A stretch of 6,265 nucleotides of DNA from Erysipelotrichaceae bacterium (GTDB lineage Bacteria > Bacillota_I > Bacilli_A > Erysipelotrichales > Coprobacillaceae): assembly GCA_021200395.1 (NCBI GenBank), contig JAJQGQ010000153.1, positions 1-6,265 on the forward strand, read 5' to 3'. The notes below the pieces were generated by a model. The model was not told where the DNA came from and did not search any database. It saw only the letters and a list, made by a program, of their open reading frames with translations. Made by a program: the position numbers and the translations under genes. Within the stretch, counting starts at the first letter, position 1; the number at the start of each line of letters is the position of its first letter. Positions 1-6,126 of this stretch are shown here, piece after piece.

Positions 1-4
1 CTAT

Positions 5-430
5 TTATACAGAGCCAAAATTTAACAAGCAATTACCAGCTTCATCCATAAAACTTATATAATTATCTTTACAATAACAATATGTTATCTTACTTATATA
101 AGGTGCAAAAATGAAAAGATATTTATCATTTAAAAGTGAATGATACTTTTGATAAGTATTTTTAACGATTGATGGATATCCATTGCTTAATATGACTAAT
201 CCAATATGAATAGCTTCACCAGATTGCATATCTAAAATAATATAAGCATCGAATAATTCATCATCCATATAACGACAGTCTTTAACTATGGGGATGTCCT
301 TTATGAATTGAATAATATGTAACAATTGCGTTTGTTTTTGTACTTTCACTTTTAATACATGTTTCACCAAATTGGTGAAACATGTATTAAATATGAAATT
401 AAAAGGATTTAGATACTCTCTAAATCCCAT
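5..430 (-). CDS. Hypothetical protein, probably a truncated member of an uncharacterised nuclease-fold/winged-helix family
   Basis: A 141-residue open frame not belonging to the tetrapyrrole pathway. Its C-terminal half has a pattern I associate with a family of uncharacterised proteins that join a restriction-endonuclease-like fold to a winged helix: DAYIIL (61-66), NGYPSIVKNTYQKYHSLL (83-100), then FIFAPYIS (106-113) and DEAGNCLLNF (129-138), like the family's APYIS...YxDxAGNxxLxF. From memory such proteins are near 300 residues, and this one stops right after that motif. The usual E-x-K nuclease pair before the NGYP segment is not seen. The N-terminus is doubtful: no Shine-Dalgarno precedes ATG 430, and the first 28 codons run through a terminator-like hairpin and a 41-nt palindrome. 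The frame overlaps the preceding gene by 22 nt. GTG codons near residues 22 or 28 are alternative starts. It may be a gene remnant, and the function is unknown. Confidence 0.45.
   Translation of the reverse strand: MGFREYLNPFNFIFNTCFTNLVKHVLKVKVQKQTQLLHIIQFIKDIPIVKDCRYMDDELFDAYIILDMQSGEAIHIGLVILSNGYPSIVKNTYQKYHSLLNDKYLFIFAPYISKITYCYCKDNYISFMDEAGNCLLNFGSV
351..391. repeat. 41-nt perfect palindrome (20-bp arms, 1-nt centre)
   Basis: The left arm TTTAATACATGTTTCACCAA (351-370) and right arm TTGGTGAAACATGTATTAAA (372-391) are exact reverse complements around one A at 371. Pairing ends at 350/392 (T opposite T). Neither side is followed by a T-rich tract, so it is not a standard terminator. It lies 17 bases past the stop of the last tetrapyrrole gene and inside the doubtful N-terminus of the 5-430 ORF. 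It could be an operator, an RNA hairpin, or a fold-back/template-switch product. Confidence 0.9.
405..427 (-). terminator. Possible rho-independent terminator of the tetrapyrrole operon
   Basis: On the minus strand GGATTTAGA and TCTAAATCC form a perfect 9-bp stem with a GAGTA loop, followed at once by TTTTAATTT. The stem contains the last codons and TAA stop (409-411) of the dehydrogenase gene. Only three G-C pairs make it weak, and the T-tract is interrupted, so termination may be partial. Its position at the end of the pathway genes favours this reading. Confidence 0.45.
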
Positions 431-1512
431 TTTTGTTTGAAATAATGAATTGCTTCTCTATTTTTTAATAATACTGGTTGTATTTCTATACCTTGAGGTA
501 TTTTTGTAAGAACATCTTGTTGATAATGTTTTCCTTCACTAAAAAGGAAAGGAATAATAGAATGAATATTAGATAAATCAATATTATCTAAATCCATAAA
601 TGAACAAGCGTTCAATGAATAAGAAAAAGGTATATGTTGACGCGGATGATAGATAAGCAATGTATGAACATCTACATGATATGTTTGTAGTAGTTTATCT
701 AAATCATTTTGGCTTTGAATCAATGGTGAAGATAGATGATCGAATTTCTCTGATAGTTTTTGATACAACAAGCCATTATATAAGACTAATGAATATATGG
801 TATAATTGATATTTAAAGCTTCTAGATAAGGATATAGTAAATTTAAATCTTCGTAAGTACCTTGAGCATTTTGACAAATATAGTAGTCTTCAAATTCATC
901 ATCTAGAATATCTAATTCTTTAGCAGCTGTAGGTATAAAGAGAATAGATTGTTTATCTCCTTCTATAGCTTTTAATAAGAATTCTATAGATTCTATCTTT
1001 AAATGACATGCTTGATTGAGTAATGATCTTTTATTAGATACATTTAATAAATAAGGTCTTAGTTTTCCTAGTAGTTCTATCTTATCATGATGCTTATGAT
1101 CTATATTTTCTATTTCTTTTTCTAAAACAAAGTTGTAGCTTGGATATTGACCATTGGTACTATAACCAATCAATAAAGTATCTGATTCATAGTTTTTCAT
1201 CATTTTGGCATTGATATCAGCTTTAGTCATTGAACTCACTAAGATATTTCTATCTTGGCAATCATCAACTATTTGTTGATTAATTATTGGATCATCTGTA
1301 GCAGCTATGACATAGAATTGATGTTCAAGATATTGAGTATTATAAGAATCTTCAATATAAGTAATTTGATCAATAGAATGATGAATCGTTCTAGATAAAA
1401 CTGTTATATGAGCTTTTTCCTTGAGACATTCTTTAACTTTACGTTGTGCTGTTTGTCCATCACCAACGATTAAAACATTTTTATTTTCTAATATTAATCC
1501 AACACAAATCAT
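409..1512 (-). CDS. Precorrin-2 dehydrogenase with C-terminal sirohydrochlorin chelatase-like region
   Basis: Residues 1 to about 160 match the SirC/CysG N-terminal module, which oxidises precorrin-2 to sirohydrochlorin with NAD. Visible are the Rossmann motif VLIVGDGQTAQRKVKECL (13-30), YVIAATDDPIINQQIVDDC (67-85), and the segment LLIGYSTNGQYPSYNFVLEKEIENI (113-137), equivalent to the CysG stretch before the helical tail. By gapless alignment Thr96 occupies the place of CysG catalytic Asp104, and Thr119 that of Ser128. Residues about 185-367 are poorly conserved. LLIYHP (285-290) and IIPFLFSEGKHYQQDV (319-334) resemble the HGS and PLFLxxGxHxxxD motifs of CbiX/SirB chelatases, so metal insertion is an inference. 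It starts with ATG overlapping the cobA-hemD stop (ATGA), with GGAG at 1521-1524 eight bases upstream. It ends inside a terminator-like hairpin and is the last gene of the tetrapyrrole operon. Confidence 0.8.
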   Translation of the reverse strand: MICVGLILENKNVLIVGDGQTAQRKVKECLKEKAHITVLSRTIHHSIDQITYIEDSYNTQYLEHQFYVIAATDDPIINQQIVDDCQDRNILVSSMTKADINAKMMKNYESDTLLIGYSTNGQYPSYNFVLEKEIENIDHKHHDKIELLGKLRPYLLNVSNKRSLLNQACHLKIESIEFLLKAIEGDKQSILFIPTAAKELDILDDEFEDYYICQNAQGTYEDLNLLYPYLEALNINYTIYSLVLYNGLLYQKLSEKFDHLSSPLIQSQNDLDKLLQTYHVDVHTLLIYHPRQHIPFSYSLNACSFMDLDNIDLSNIHSIIPFLFSEGKHYQQDVLTKIPQGIEIQPVLLKNREAIHYFKQKWDLESI

Positions 1513-2927
1513 ATGTTATTCTCCAAAGCTAATTGCACCATGAGTTTCTTATCTGGTTTATCGGTTTCTTTAATACAACAACTTGGATAACACTTTTGCA
1601 GCATTTCTGTAGTTTTTGGACCAATGGAAATAGCCATATCAAAAGTAACTGATGTCTTAGATAAACGTTTAACCGAAGAAGCACAAGTAAAGAAAGCTAT
1701 ATTAAAGTGTCCAGTCATAGAAATATCTGTTTCTATATTTTCATAAGCATCATAATAAGCATCGTTATCATGGATTTTATGAATGGATTGGATATCTTTT
1801 AATTGGACGATAAGTAAACGTTTATAAGATAATGATGGTAATTCTTGATTGAATTCATCACTATTACCTTTAGAAATATAAGATGCTTTGATACCATATT
1901 GTTTGAGGGCATCGGCTGTTTTATTTCCGATGACTATAAAATCAATACCACATAATTGTCTAATATCATCATATTGTTTAAAGTATTGATGCATAAAAGC
2001 ATGAACACCATTCTGGCTTGTCATAATAATACCATCATATAAAGATAAATCAGGCAATGGATGATTCATATATTGAATATAACCAGTTGTCACTTCAGTA
2101 ATATTGCCACCACTTTCATCCAATAACTGTTTTAGTGTATGATCTTGACCAACGGAAGTCACTAATAATTTTTGATGAAATAAAGGTTTATGCTCATAAA
2201 AATCCAGCTTTTCTTTTAGCTTAACAACTTTACCTACCACAATCAACATCGGTGCTGGAATAGGGTTTTCATTGAATTTATCTAGAATATTTTCTAGTGT
2301 ACCAACAATAGTTTGTTGCGAGGGCATAGTAGCATTGGATATTAAGGCTACTGGTGTTTGATGATCTTTTTCAATAGCTAATAAACGTTTGATAATATAA
2401 GGGAGTTTAGCACGTCCCATTAAAAAGACATATGTCATATCATCATTCAGATAACGCATATAATCTATTGTTTCTTCACCATTGTTTTGCATGGATGGTG
2501 TGACTACCTGAAAGCCTCTAGAAAGACCACGATGAGTTAAAGGAATACCAGCATAAGCTGGACCTGCTAAAGCTGAACTAACGCCAGGGACGACTTCAAA
2601 ATCTATACCTTCTTCTTGAAGTCGTAGACCTTCTTCACCACCTCTACCAAAAACATAAACATCGCCACCTTTTAAACGAACAATCTTATCATATTGTTTA
2701 CTACATTCAACAATCAAATCATTAATTTGATCTTGATCTAAATAATGGGTACCAGCACGCTTTCCTGCAAAGATTTTCATACAATCTTCTTTACAATACT
2801 CTAATATTTGATTATCAATCAAGCTATCATAAATAATACAATCACATGATTGTATTAAACGCATAGCTTTAACGGTATATAAATCAAGTGTTCCAGGTCC
2901 ACTACCTACTAAATATACTTTACTCAT
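1509..2927 (-). CDS. cobA-hemD: Fused uroporphyrinogen-III C-methyltransferase / uroporphyrinogen-III synthase
   Basis: A 472-residue two-domain protein. Residues 1 to about 243 are an SAM-dependent methyltransferase making precorrin-2 from uroporphyrinogen III: VYLVGSGPG (4-12), VRLKGGDVYVFGRGGEE (83-99), VVPGVSSALAGPAYAGIPLTHRG (112-134), and LMGRAKLP plus TPVALISNATMPSQQTIVGTL (169-211). Residues about 248-472 are the HemD synthase that closes and inverts ring D: KLLVTS (253-258), DGIIMTSQNGVHAF (298-311), the HemD-typical TSxNGV motif, FIVIGNKTADAL (330-341), TCASSVKRL (414-422) and ISIGPKTTEML (433-443). The order methyltransferase-HemD is common in clostridia. The SAM loop is diverged: GPGTLDLYTVKA where GPGDPxLLTxKA is usual, and GGDV replaces GGDP. 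AAGGG at 2939-2943 precedes ATG by 11 bases. The start overlaps the hemC stop, and the TGA overlaps the next gene's ATG. Confidence 0.95.
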   Translation of the reverse strand: MSKVYLVGSGPGTLDLYTVKAMRLIQSCDCIIYDSLIDNQILEYCKEDCMKIFAGKRAGTHYLDQDQINDLIVECSKQYDKIVRLKGGDVYVFGRGGEEGLRLQEEGIDFEVVPGVSSALAGPAYAGIPLTHRGLSRGFQVVTPSMQNNGEETIDYMRYLNDDMTYVFLMGRAKLPYIIKRLLAIEKDHQTPVALISNATMPSQQTIVGTLENILDKFNENPIPAPMLIVVGKVVKLKEKLDFYEHKPLFHQKLLVTSVGQDHTLKQLLDESGGNITEVTTGYIQYMNHPLPDLSLYDGIIMTSQNGVHAFMHQYFKQYDDIRQLCGIDFIVIGNKTADALKQYGIKASYISKGNSDEFNQELPSLSYKRLLIVQLKDIQSIHKIHDNDAYYDAYENIETDISMTGHFNIAFFTCASSVKRLSKTSVTFDMAISIGPKTTEMLQKCYPSCCIKETDKPDKKLMVQLALENNI

Positions 2928-3810
2928 TTTCTATTTGTCCCTTCATTTTAAGTGCTAATTGTTGCATTTGGATAAATGCATGATCTTTATCAAATAGACA
3001 TGTTTCTTTAATCATTTTACCTTCTTCATTGCCAAGTAAGGCATCAACATGAACCTTATTTTCTTCTGCTTCTATATAAGCGCCCATAGGAATATGGCAA
3101 CTACCATTAATTGTTTCTAAAAAAGTACGCTCTAATTTCATTTTATAGGTAGCATCTTTATCAGCAATAGCATTAATCATATCATACAACGCATCGTTTT
3201 TTCTTACTTCAATACCTAACATACCTTGAGCACAGGCTGGTACAAAGATATGAGGATCTAAATATTCACTAATCAAATCTTTTCTATCAATTCTTTCCAC
3301 TCCTGCAACTGCTAAAACAAGCCCATCATAATGATTGTCATACATCTTTTGAATACGGGTATGAATATTTCCTCTTATATCCACAATGTTTAAATCCGGA
3401 CGTAGTTTTAATAATTGAAATTTTCTTCTTTTACTACCAGTAGCAATGGTTGCTCCTGTTGGTAATTCATTTAATGAATGATAACCATTTAAAACCAAAC
3501 AATCACGACAATCAGCATTTTCTAAGGTATCCGTAAATACCAAGCCGTCAACACATTGAGAGGGCATATCTTTCATACTATGAACAGCAATATCTATTTC
3601 TTTATCTAACAATTGTTGTTCAATTTCCTTAACAAATAAACCTTTATCTCCTATTTTTTCTAAAGATTGATTTAATATTTTATCACCCTTAGTATGAATA
3701 ACTTTAATTTCATATTCATTTTCTGGATAATGTTGTTTTAATTTATCTAACACCAATTGCGTTTGAATAAGTGCTAACTTTGAACCTCTTGAACCAAGTA
3801 CTATTTTCAT
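2920..3810 (-). CDS. hemC: Hydroxymethylbilane synthase (porphobilinogen deaminase)
   Basis: Polymerises four porphobilinogen molecules into the linear hydroxymethylbilane in the cytosol. The 296-residue protein is close to the usual length of about 310. N-terminal domain: IVLGSRGSKLALIQTQLV (3-20), then GDKGLFVKEIEQQLL (54-68) and DIAVHSMKDMP (73-83), containing the catalytic Asp81. Substrate- and cofactor-binding basic residues are in ATGSKRRKFQLLKLRPDL (122-139) and VDIRGNIHTR (143-152). The family usually has TSSLRR where this has TGSKRR, a mild change. LAVAGVERI (166-174) and VPACAQGMLGIE (190-201) follow. Cys238 in NGSCHIPMGAY (235-245) is the attachment point of the dipyrromethane cofactor. 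The start overlaps the hemL stop by 4 nt, with a G-run (3815-3819) only four bases upstream of ATG. The 3' end overlaps the next gene by 8 nt. No inactivating change is visible. Confidence 0.97.
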   Translation of the reverse strand: MKIVLGSRGSKLALIQTQLVLDKLKQHYPENEYEIKVIHTKGDKILNQSLEKIGDKGLFVKEIEQQLLDKEIDIAVHSMKDMPSQCVDGLVFTDTLENADCRDCLVLNGYHSLNELPTGATIATGSKRRKFQLLKLRPDLNIVDIRGNIHTRIQKMYDNHYDGLVLAVAGVERIDRKDLISEYLDPHIFVPACAQGMLGIEVRKNDALYDMINAIADKDATYKMKLERTFLETINGSCHIPMGAYIEAEENKVHVDALLGNEEGKMIKETCLFDKDHAFIQMQQLALKMKGQIENE

Positions 3811-5105
3811 AAAGCCCCCGCTACTTTAGCCATTGACTTATCAAAGGCATCTACCGTTTTATCAAAATCATCCTGATTATGTGCATGAGATACAAACATA
3901 GCTTCAAATTGTGAAGGTGCTAATAAAATATTTTGATTAAGCATGGCATTAAAATAAATAGCATATAAATCGACATTGCACTCTTTCACATCATCATAGT
4001 TTACAATATTTCCTTCTTTAAAGAAAACAGTTAATAATGAACCACATTGATGAATAGTACAAGGAACATGATACTTATCAATTGAAATTTGCATAGCATT
4101 CTTTAACTTAACCGCATAGTCTTCAATATCACTATAAACTTCTTGATGTTCTTTTAAATAACTTAATAACTTATAACCCAAATGCATGGCTAAAGGATTT
4201 CCAGATAATGTTCCAGCTTGATACACTGGTCCCACAGGAGAGACATAATCCATGATTTCCTTTTTCCCAGCATAAGCTCCTACAGGCATGCCTGCACCAA
4301 TAATCTTGCCAAAACAAGCCATATCAGGTGTAACACCATAATAACCAGCAGCACCATCCAAACCAATTCTAAAGCCACTAATCACTTCATCAAAAATAAG
4401 TACAATACCTTCTTTATCACATATATTTCTAAGTTCAATTAGAAATTCTTTTTTGGCAGGAATCAATCCCATATTTGCAGCAATCGGTTCAATAATAATG
4501 GCAGCAATTTCCCCTTTATTTTCACTTACAACCTGTTGTACAGATTCAATATCATTATAACGACATACCAATGTATTTTTAATCACATCATAAGGCACAC
4601 CAGGTGAAGTAGGTGTTTGAAAAGTCAATGCTCCACTACCCGCACTCACTAATAAACTATCATTATGACCATGATAATTACCTTCAAACTTCACAATCTT
4701 ATCTTTACCAGTATAACCTCTAGCGACTCTTAAAGCAGACATGGTTGCTTCTGTACCAGAATTCACCATTCTTACTTTATCAACACCTGGATATAAATCA
4801 ACCATAAGCTTTGCTAGTCTTATTTCCTTTTTCGTAGAAAAGCCATAACTAATACCATCTTCAATAATATCTTCTACACCATCATTTAAATAATCATGAC
4901 TATGACCTAAAATCATTGGTCCCCAAGAACCAATATAATCAATATAAGTATTATTATCTTCATCTATAATCTTTGATCCTTTAGCACTTTTAATAAATAA
5001 TGGTATTCTACCAACCGATTTAAAAGCTCTTACAGGTGAATTAACCCCACCTGGTATAACTTTACAAGCATCTTGATATGCTTTATTTGATTCATCAAAT
5101 TTCAT
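3807..5105 (-). CDS. hemL: Glutamate-1-semialdehyde 2,1-aminomutase
   Basis: PLP-dependent cytosolic enzyme converting glutamate-1-semialdehyde to 5-aminolevulinate, the step after HemA. The 432-residue length is full for the family. It begins with the signature IPGGVNSPVRAF (18-29), then IGSWGPMILGH (58-68) and VRMVNSGTEATMSALRVARG (111-130), where the phosphate-binding SGTEAT lies. KFEGNYHGHND follows (139-149), then IFDEVISGFR with the cofactor-binding Asp239 (237-246). The PLP Schiff-base lysine is Lys267 in CFGKIIGAGMPVGA (264-277), and GPVYQAGTLSGNP spans 292-304. All expected active-site motifs are present. The start is supported by AAGGGGAGA at 5112-5120, seven bases before ATG, overlapping the end of hemA. 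The TGA stop overlaps the ATG of hemC (ATGA), implying translational coupling. Other aminotransferase class-III enzymes are excluded by the GSA-specific N-terminus. Confidence 0.97.
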   Translation of the reverse strand: MKFDESNKAYQDACKVIPGGVNSPVRAFKSVGRIPLFIKSAKGSKIIDEDNNTYIDYIGSWGPMILGHSHDYLNDGVEDIIEDGISYGFSTKKEIRLAKLMVDLYPGVDKVRMVNSGTEATMSALRVARGYTGKDKIVKFEGNYHGHNDSLLVSAGSGALTFQTPTSPGVPYDVIKNTLVCRYNDIESVQQVVSENKGEIAAIIIEPIAANMGLIPAKKEFLIELRNICDKEGIVLIFDEVISGFRIGLDGAAGYYGVTPDMACFGKIIGAGMPVGAYAGKKEIMDYVSPVGPVYQAGTLSGNPLAMHLGYKLLSYLKEHQEVYSDIEDYAVKLKNAMQISIDKYHVPCTIHQCGSLLTVFFKEGNIVNYDDVKECNVDLYAIYFNAMLNQNILLAPSQFEAMFVSHAHNQDDFDKTVDAFDKSMAKVAGAL

Positions 5106-5106
5106 C

Positions 5107-5964
5107 TTATTTCTCCCCTTCTACTTGAAACAATGCATCTATTACTTGATTATAAAGATCTTGCTTATCTTTATCTAAATGTTTTAAAACTTGTATTGGT
5201 TGTTTTAACAATCTCATATGCATCAGATGCAGTGTTTTCTTCAAAAAATATTTTTCATGTTCATCTAGATTTAATTTATTTTCTAAAATAGCATCTGTAT
5301 CATCAATAACTTGTTGATAATATTGTTGTAATAGCATCAATGATTCATCGACTTTTTCATTTTCAAACCAATGATATAATTGTTTTAAATAACCATCAAT
5401 AATTATTTTAGAATCATTGATACATTGTTTTCTTTTTTCTTCATTTTCATGAGAAATTTCTTGTAGATAATTCAAATCCATTAAAAATATATGTTCATCA
5501 TTTTTTAAAGCATCATCAATATCTCGAGGTAAGGCCAAATCAATCATATAAATATCATGATTGATATTCACTTTATCTTCTTCAATCACCAAATGTGGAG
5601 AAGAAGTAGCACTAATAAGTATATCGCATTTTTTTAATACATCATATCTTTGATGATAATCTTTAATAGTTATTGCAGGATACTGTTGTTTTAATTTTTG
5701 GGCATGATCTACACTTCTATTACAAATAGTTATGCTATTTAAATCCTCTTCTATTAAATATGTCAAAGCTAGAGTGGCCATCTTTCCACTACCTATAATA
5801 AGTGCATTTTTATCTTTTAATGATATGTGTTGGCGTAATTCTTTAATAGCTATATAACTCAAAGATAAAGGATGTTCACTGATATGTATATCTCTTTTAA
5901 TCTCTTTAGCACATGTAATAGCCTCTCTAAATATCTTTGCCATTTCTTTTTTAGACATCCACAT
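5107..5964 (-). CDS. hemA: Glutamyl-tRNA reductase C-terminal two-thirds (intact ORF of split hemA)
   Basis: This 285-residue open frame carries the GluTR parts after the catalytic domain. Visible are the end of the catalytic domain (KIFREAITCAKEIKRDI, about 10-26), the Rossmann NADPH-binding domain with ALIIGSGKMATLAL (54-67) and ICNRS (80-84), the conserved DLALPRDID (142-150), and a helical dimerisation tail to residue 285. GluTR is normally about 400-450 residues, so it lacks the STCNR catalytic region, which is encoded upstream in two other pieces. The Met at 5964 is only the first ATG after an in-frame TAA at 5968-5970. It has no Shine-Dalgarno and falls inside a conserved region, so it is unlikely to be a true start. 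Alone, this fragment could not reduce glutamyl-tRNA. Its stop lies one base before hemL's start, and its last codons carry hemL's ribosome binding site. Confidence 0.8.
   Translation of the reverse strand: MWMSKKEMAKIFREAITCAKEIKRDIHISEHPLSLSYIAIKELRQHISLKDKNALIIGSGKMATLALTYLIEEDLNSITICNRSVDHAQKLKQQYPAITIKDYHQRYDVLKKCDILISATSSPHLVIEEDKVNINHDIYMIDLALPRDIDDALKNDEHIFLMDLNYLQEISHENEEKRKQCINDSKIIIDGYLKQLYHWFENEKVDESLMLLQQYYQQVIDDTDAILENKLNLDEHEKYFLKKTLHLMHMRLLKQPIQVLKHLDKDKQDLYNQVIDALFQVEGEK
5112..5120 (-). promoter_or_regulatory. Ribosome binding site of hemL
   Basis: AAGGGGAGA on the minus strand lies seven bases before the hemL ATG and within the last hemA codons (Glu-Gly-Glu-Lys). It fixes the hemL start. 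It also means hemL could be translated independently even if hemA translation stops early. Confidence 0.8.
5946..5952 (-). other. A AAA AAG slippery heptamer at the second hemA frame break
   Basis: In the middle hemA frame the codons are CTA AAA AAG, i.e. the canonical -1 slippery heptamer used by E. coli dnaX. A -1 slip here gives Lys-Lys-Glu-Met-Ala-Lys and continues exactly into the GluTR C-terminal frame with family-typical spacing. Without a slip, translation ends at TGA 5859-5861. No Shine-Dalgarno-like stimulator is seen about 10 bases upstream and I did not identify a strong downstream stem. A one-base loss from an original run of seven A is an equal or better explanation. Confidence 0.6.
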
Positions 5965-6093
5965 CTTTTAGAAAAATCCATAGCATCTACAACTTGTCCT
6001 AATATTTGATCCTCCCCTAATACCATTGAATGTAAACCACTCGTTACTTCAAATAAATATTGATAGGCATCATGATTCTTCCTTATATGTAAT

Positions 6094-6126
6094 GATATAT
6101 TAATGCATATAATGCATTAATATATC
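6094..6126. repeat. 33-nt perfect palindrome inside hemA at the first frame break
   Basis: GATATATTAATGCAT (6094-6108) and ATGCATTAATATATC (6112-6126) are exact reverse complements separated by ATA (6109-6111). The only zone where hemA can change from its first to its second frame is 6103-6116, which is inside this palindrome. The stop codon ending the first frame (6100-6102) is also in it. Confidence 0.92.

Noticed and set aside
351..391. The 41-nt palindrome as a rho-independent terminator
   Set aside because: No T-rich tract follows it on either strand.
372..400. Promoter starting from TTGGTG as a -35 box
   Set aside because: No acceptable -10 hexamer lies 16-18 bases downstream on either strand; the box is part of the palindrome.
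4218..4442. 74-codon plus-strand open frame
   Set aside because: It lies antisense within conserved hemL sequence, has no family signature and no ribosome binding site; it is a shadow of hemL.
1509..5109. Alternative genetic code with TGA read as Trp
   Set aside because: TGA ends hemL and cobA-hemD exactly at ATGA gene overlaps, so it is a normal stop here.
5219..5232. Short dyad TGCATC-A-GATGCA in hemA
   Set aside because: Six-bp arms in A+T-rich coding DNA are expected by chance and encode conserved-looking protein sequence.
5956..5970. ATG at 5964 as a genuine hemA start
   Set aside because: It falls inside a conserved GluTR block, has no Shine-Dalgarno, and the missing catalytic domain is encoded directly upstream in other frames.
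6094..6126. Programmed +1 frameshift or ribosome bypass at CAT TAA in hemA
   Set aside because: The P-site codon CAT would have to re-pair with ATT, which is poor, and no known +1 signal is present; mutation or error is simpler.
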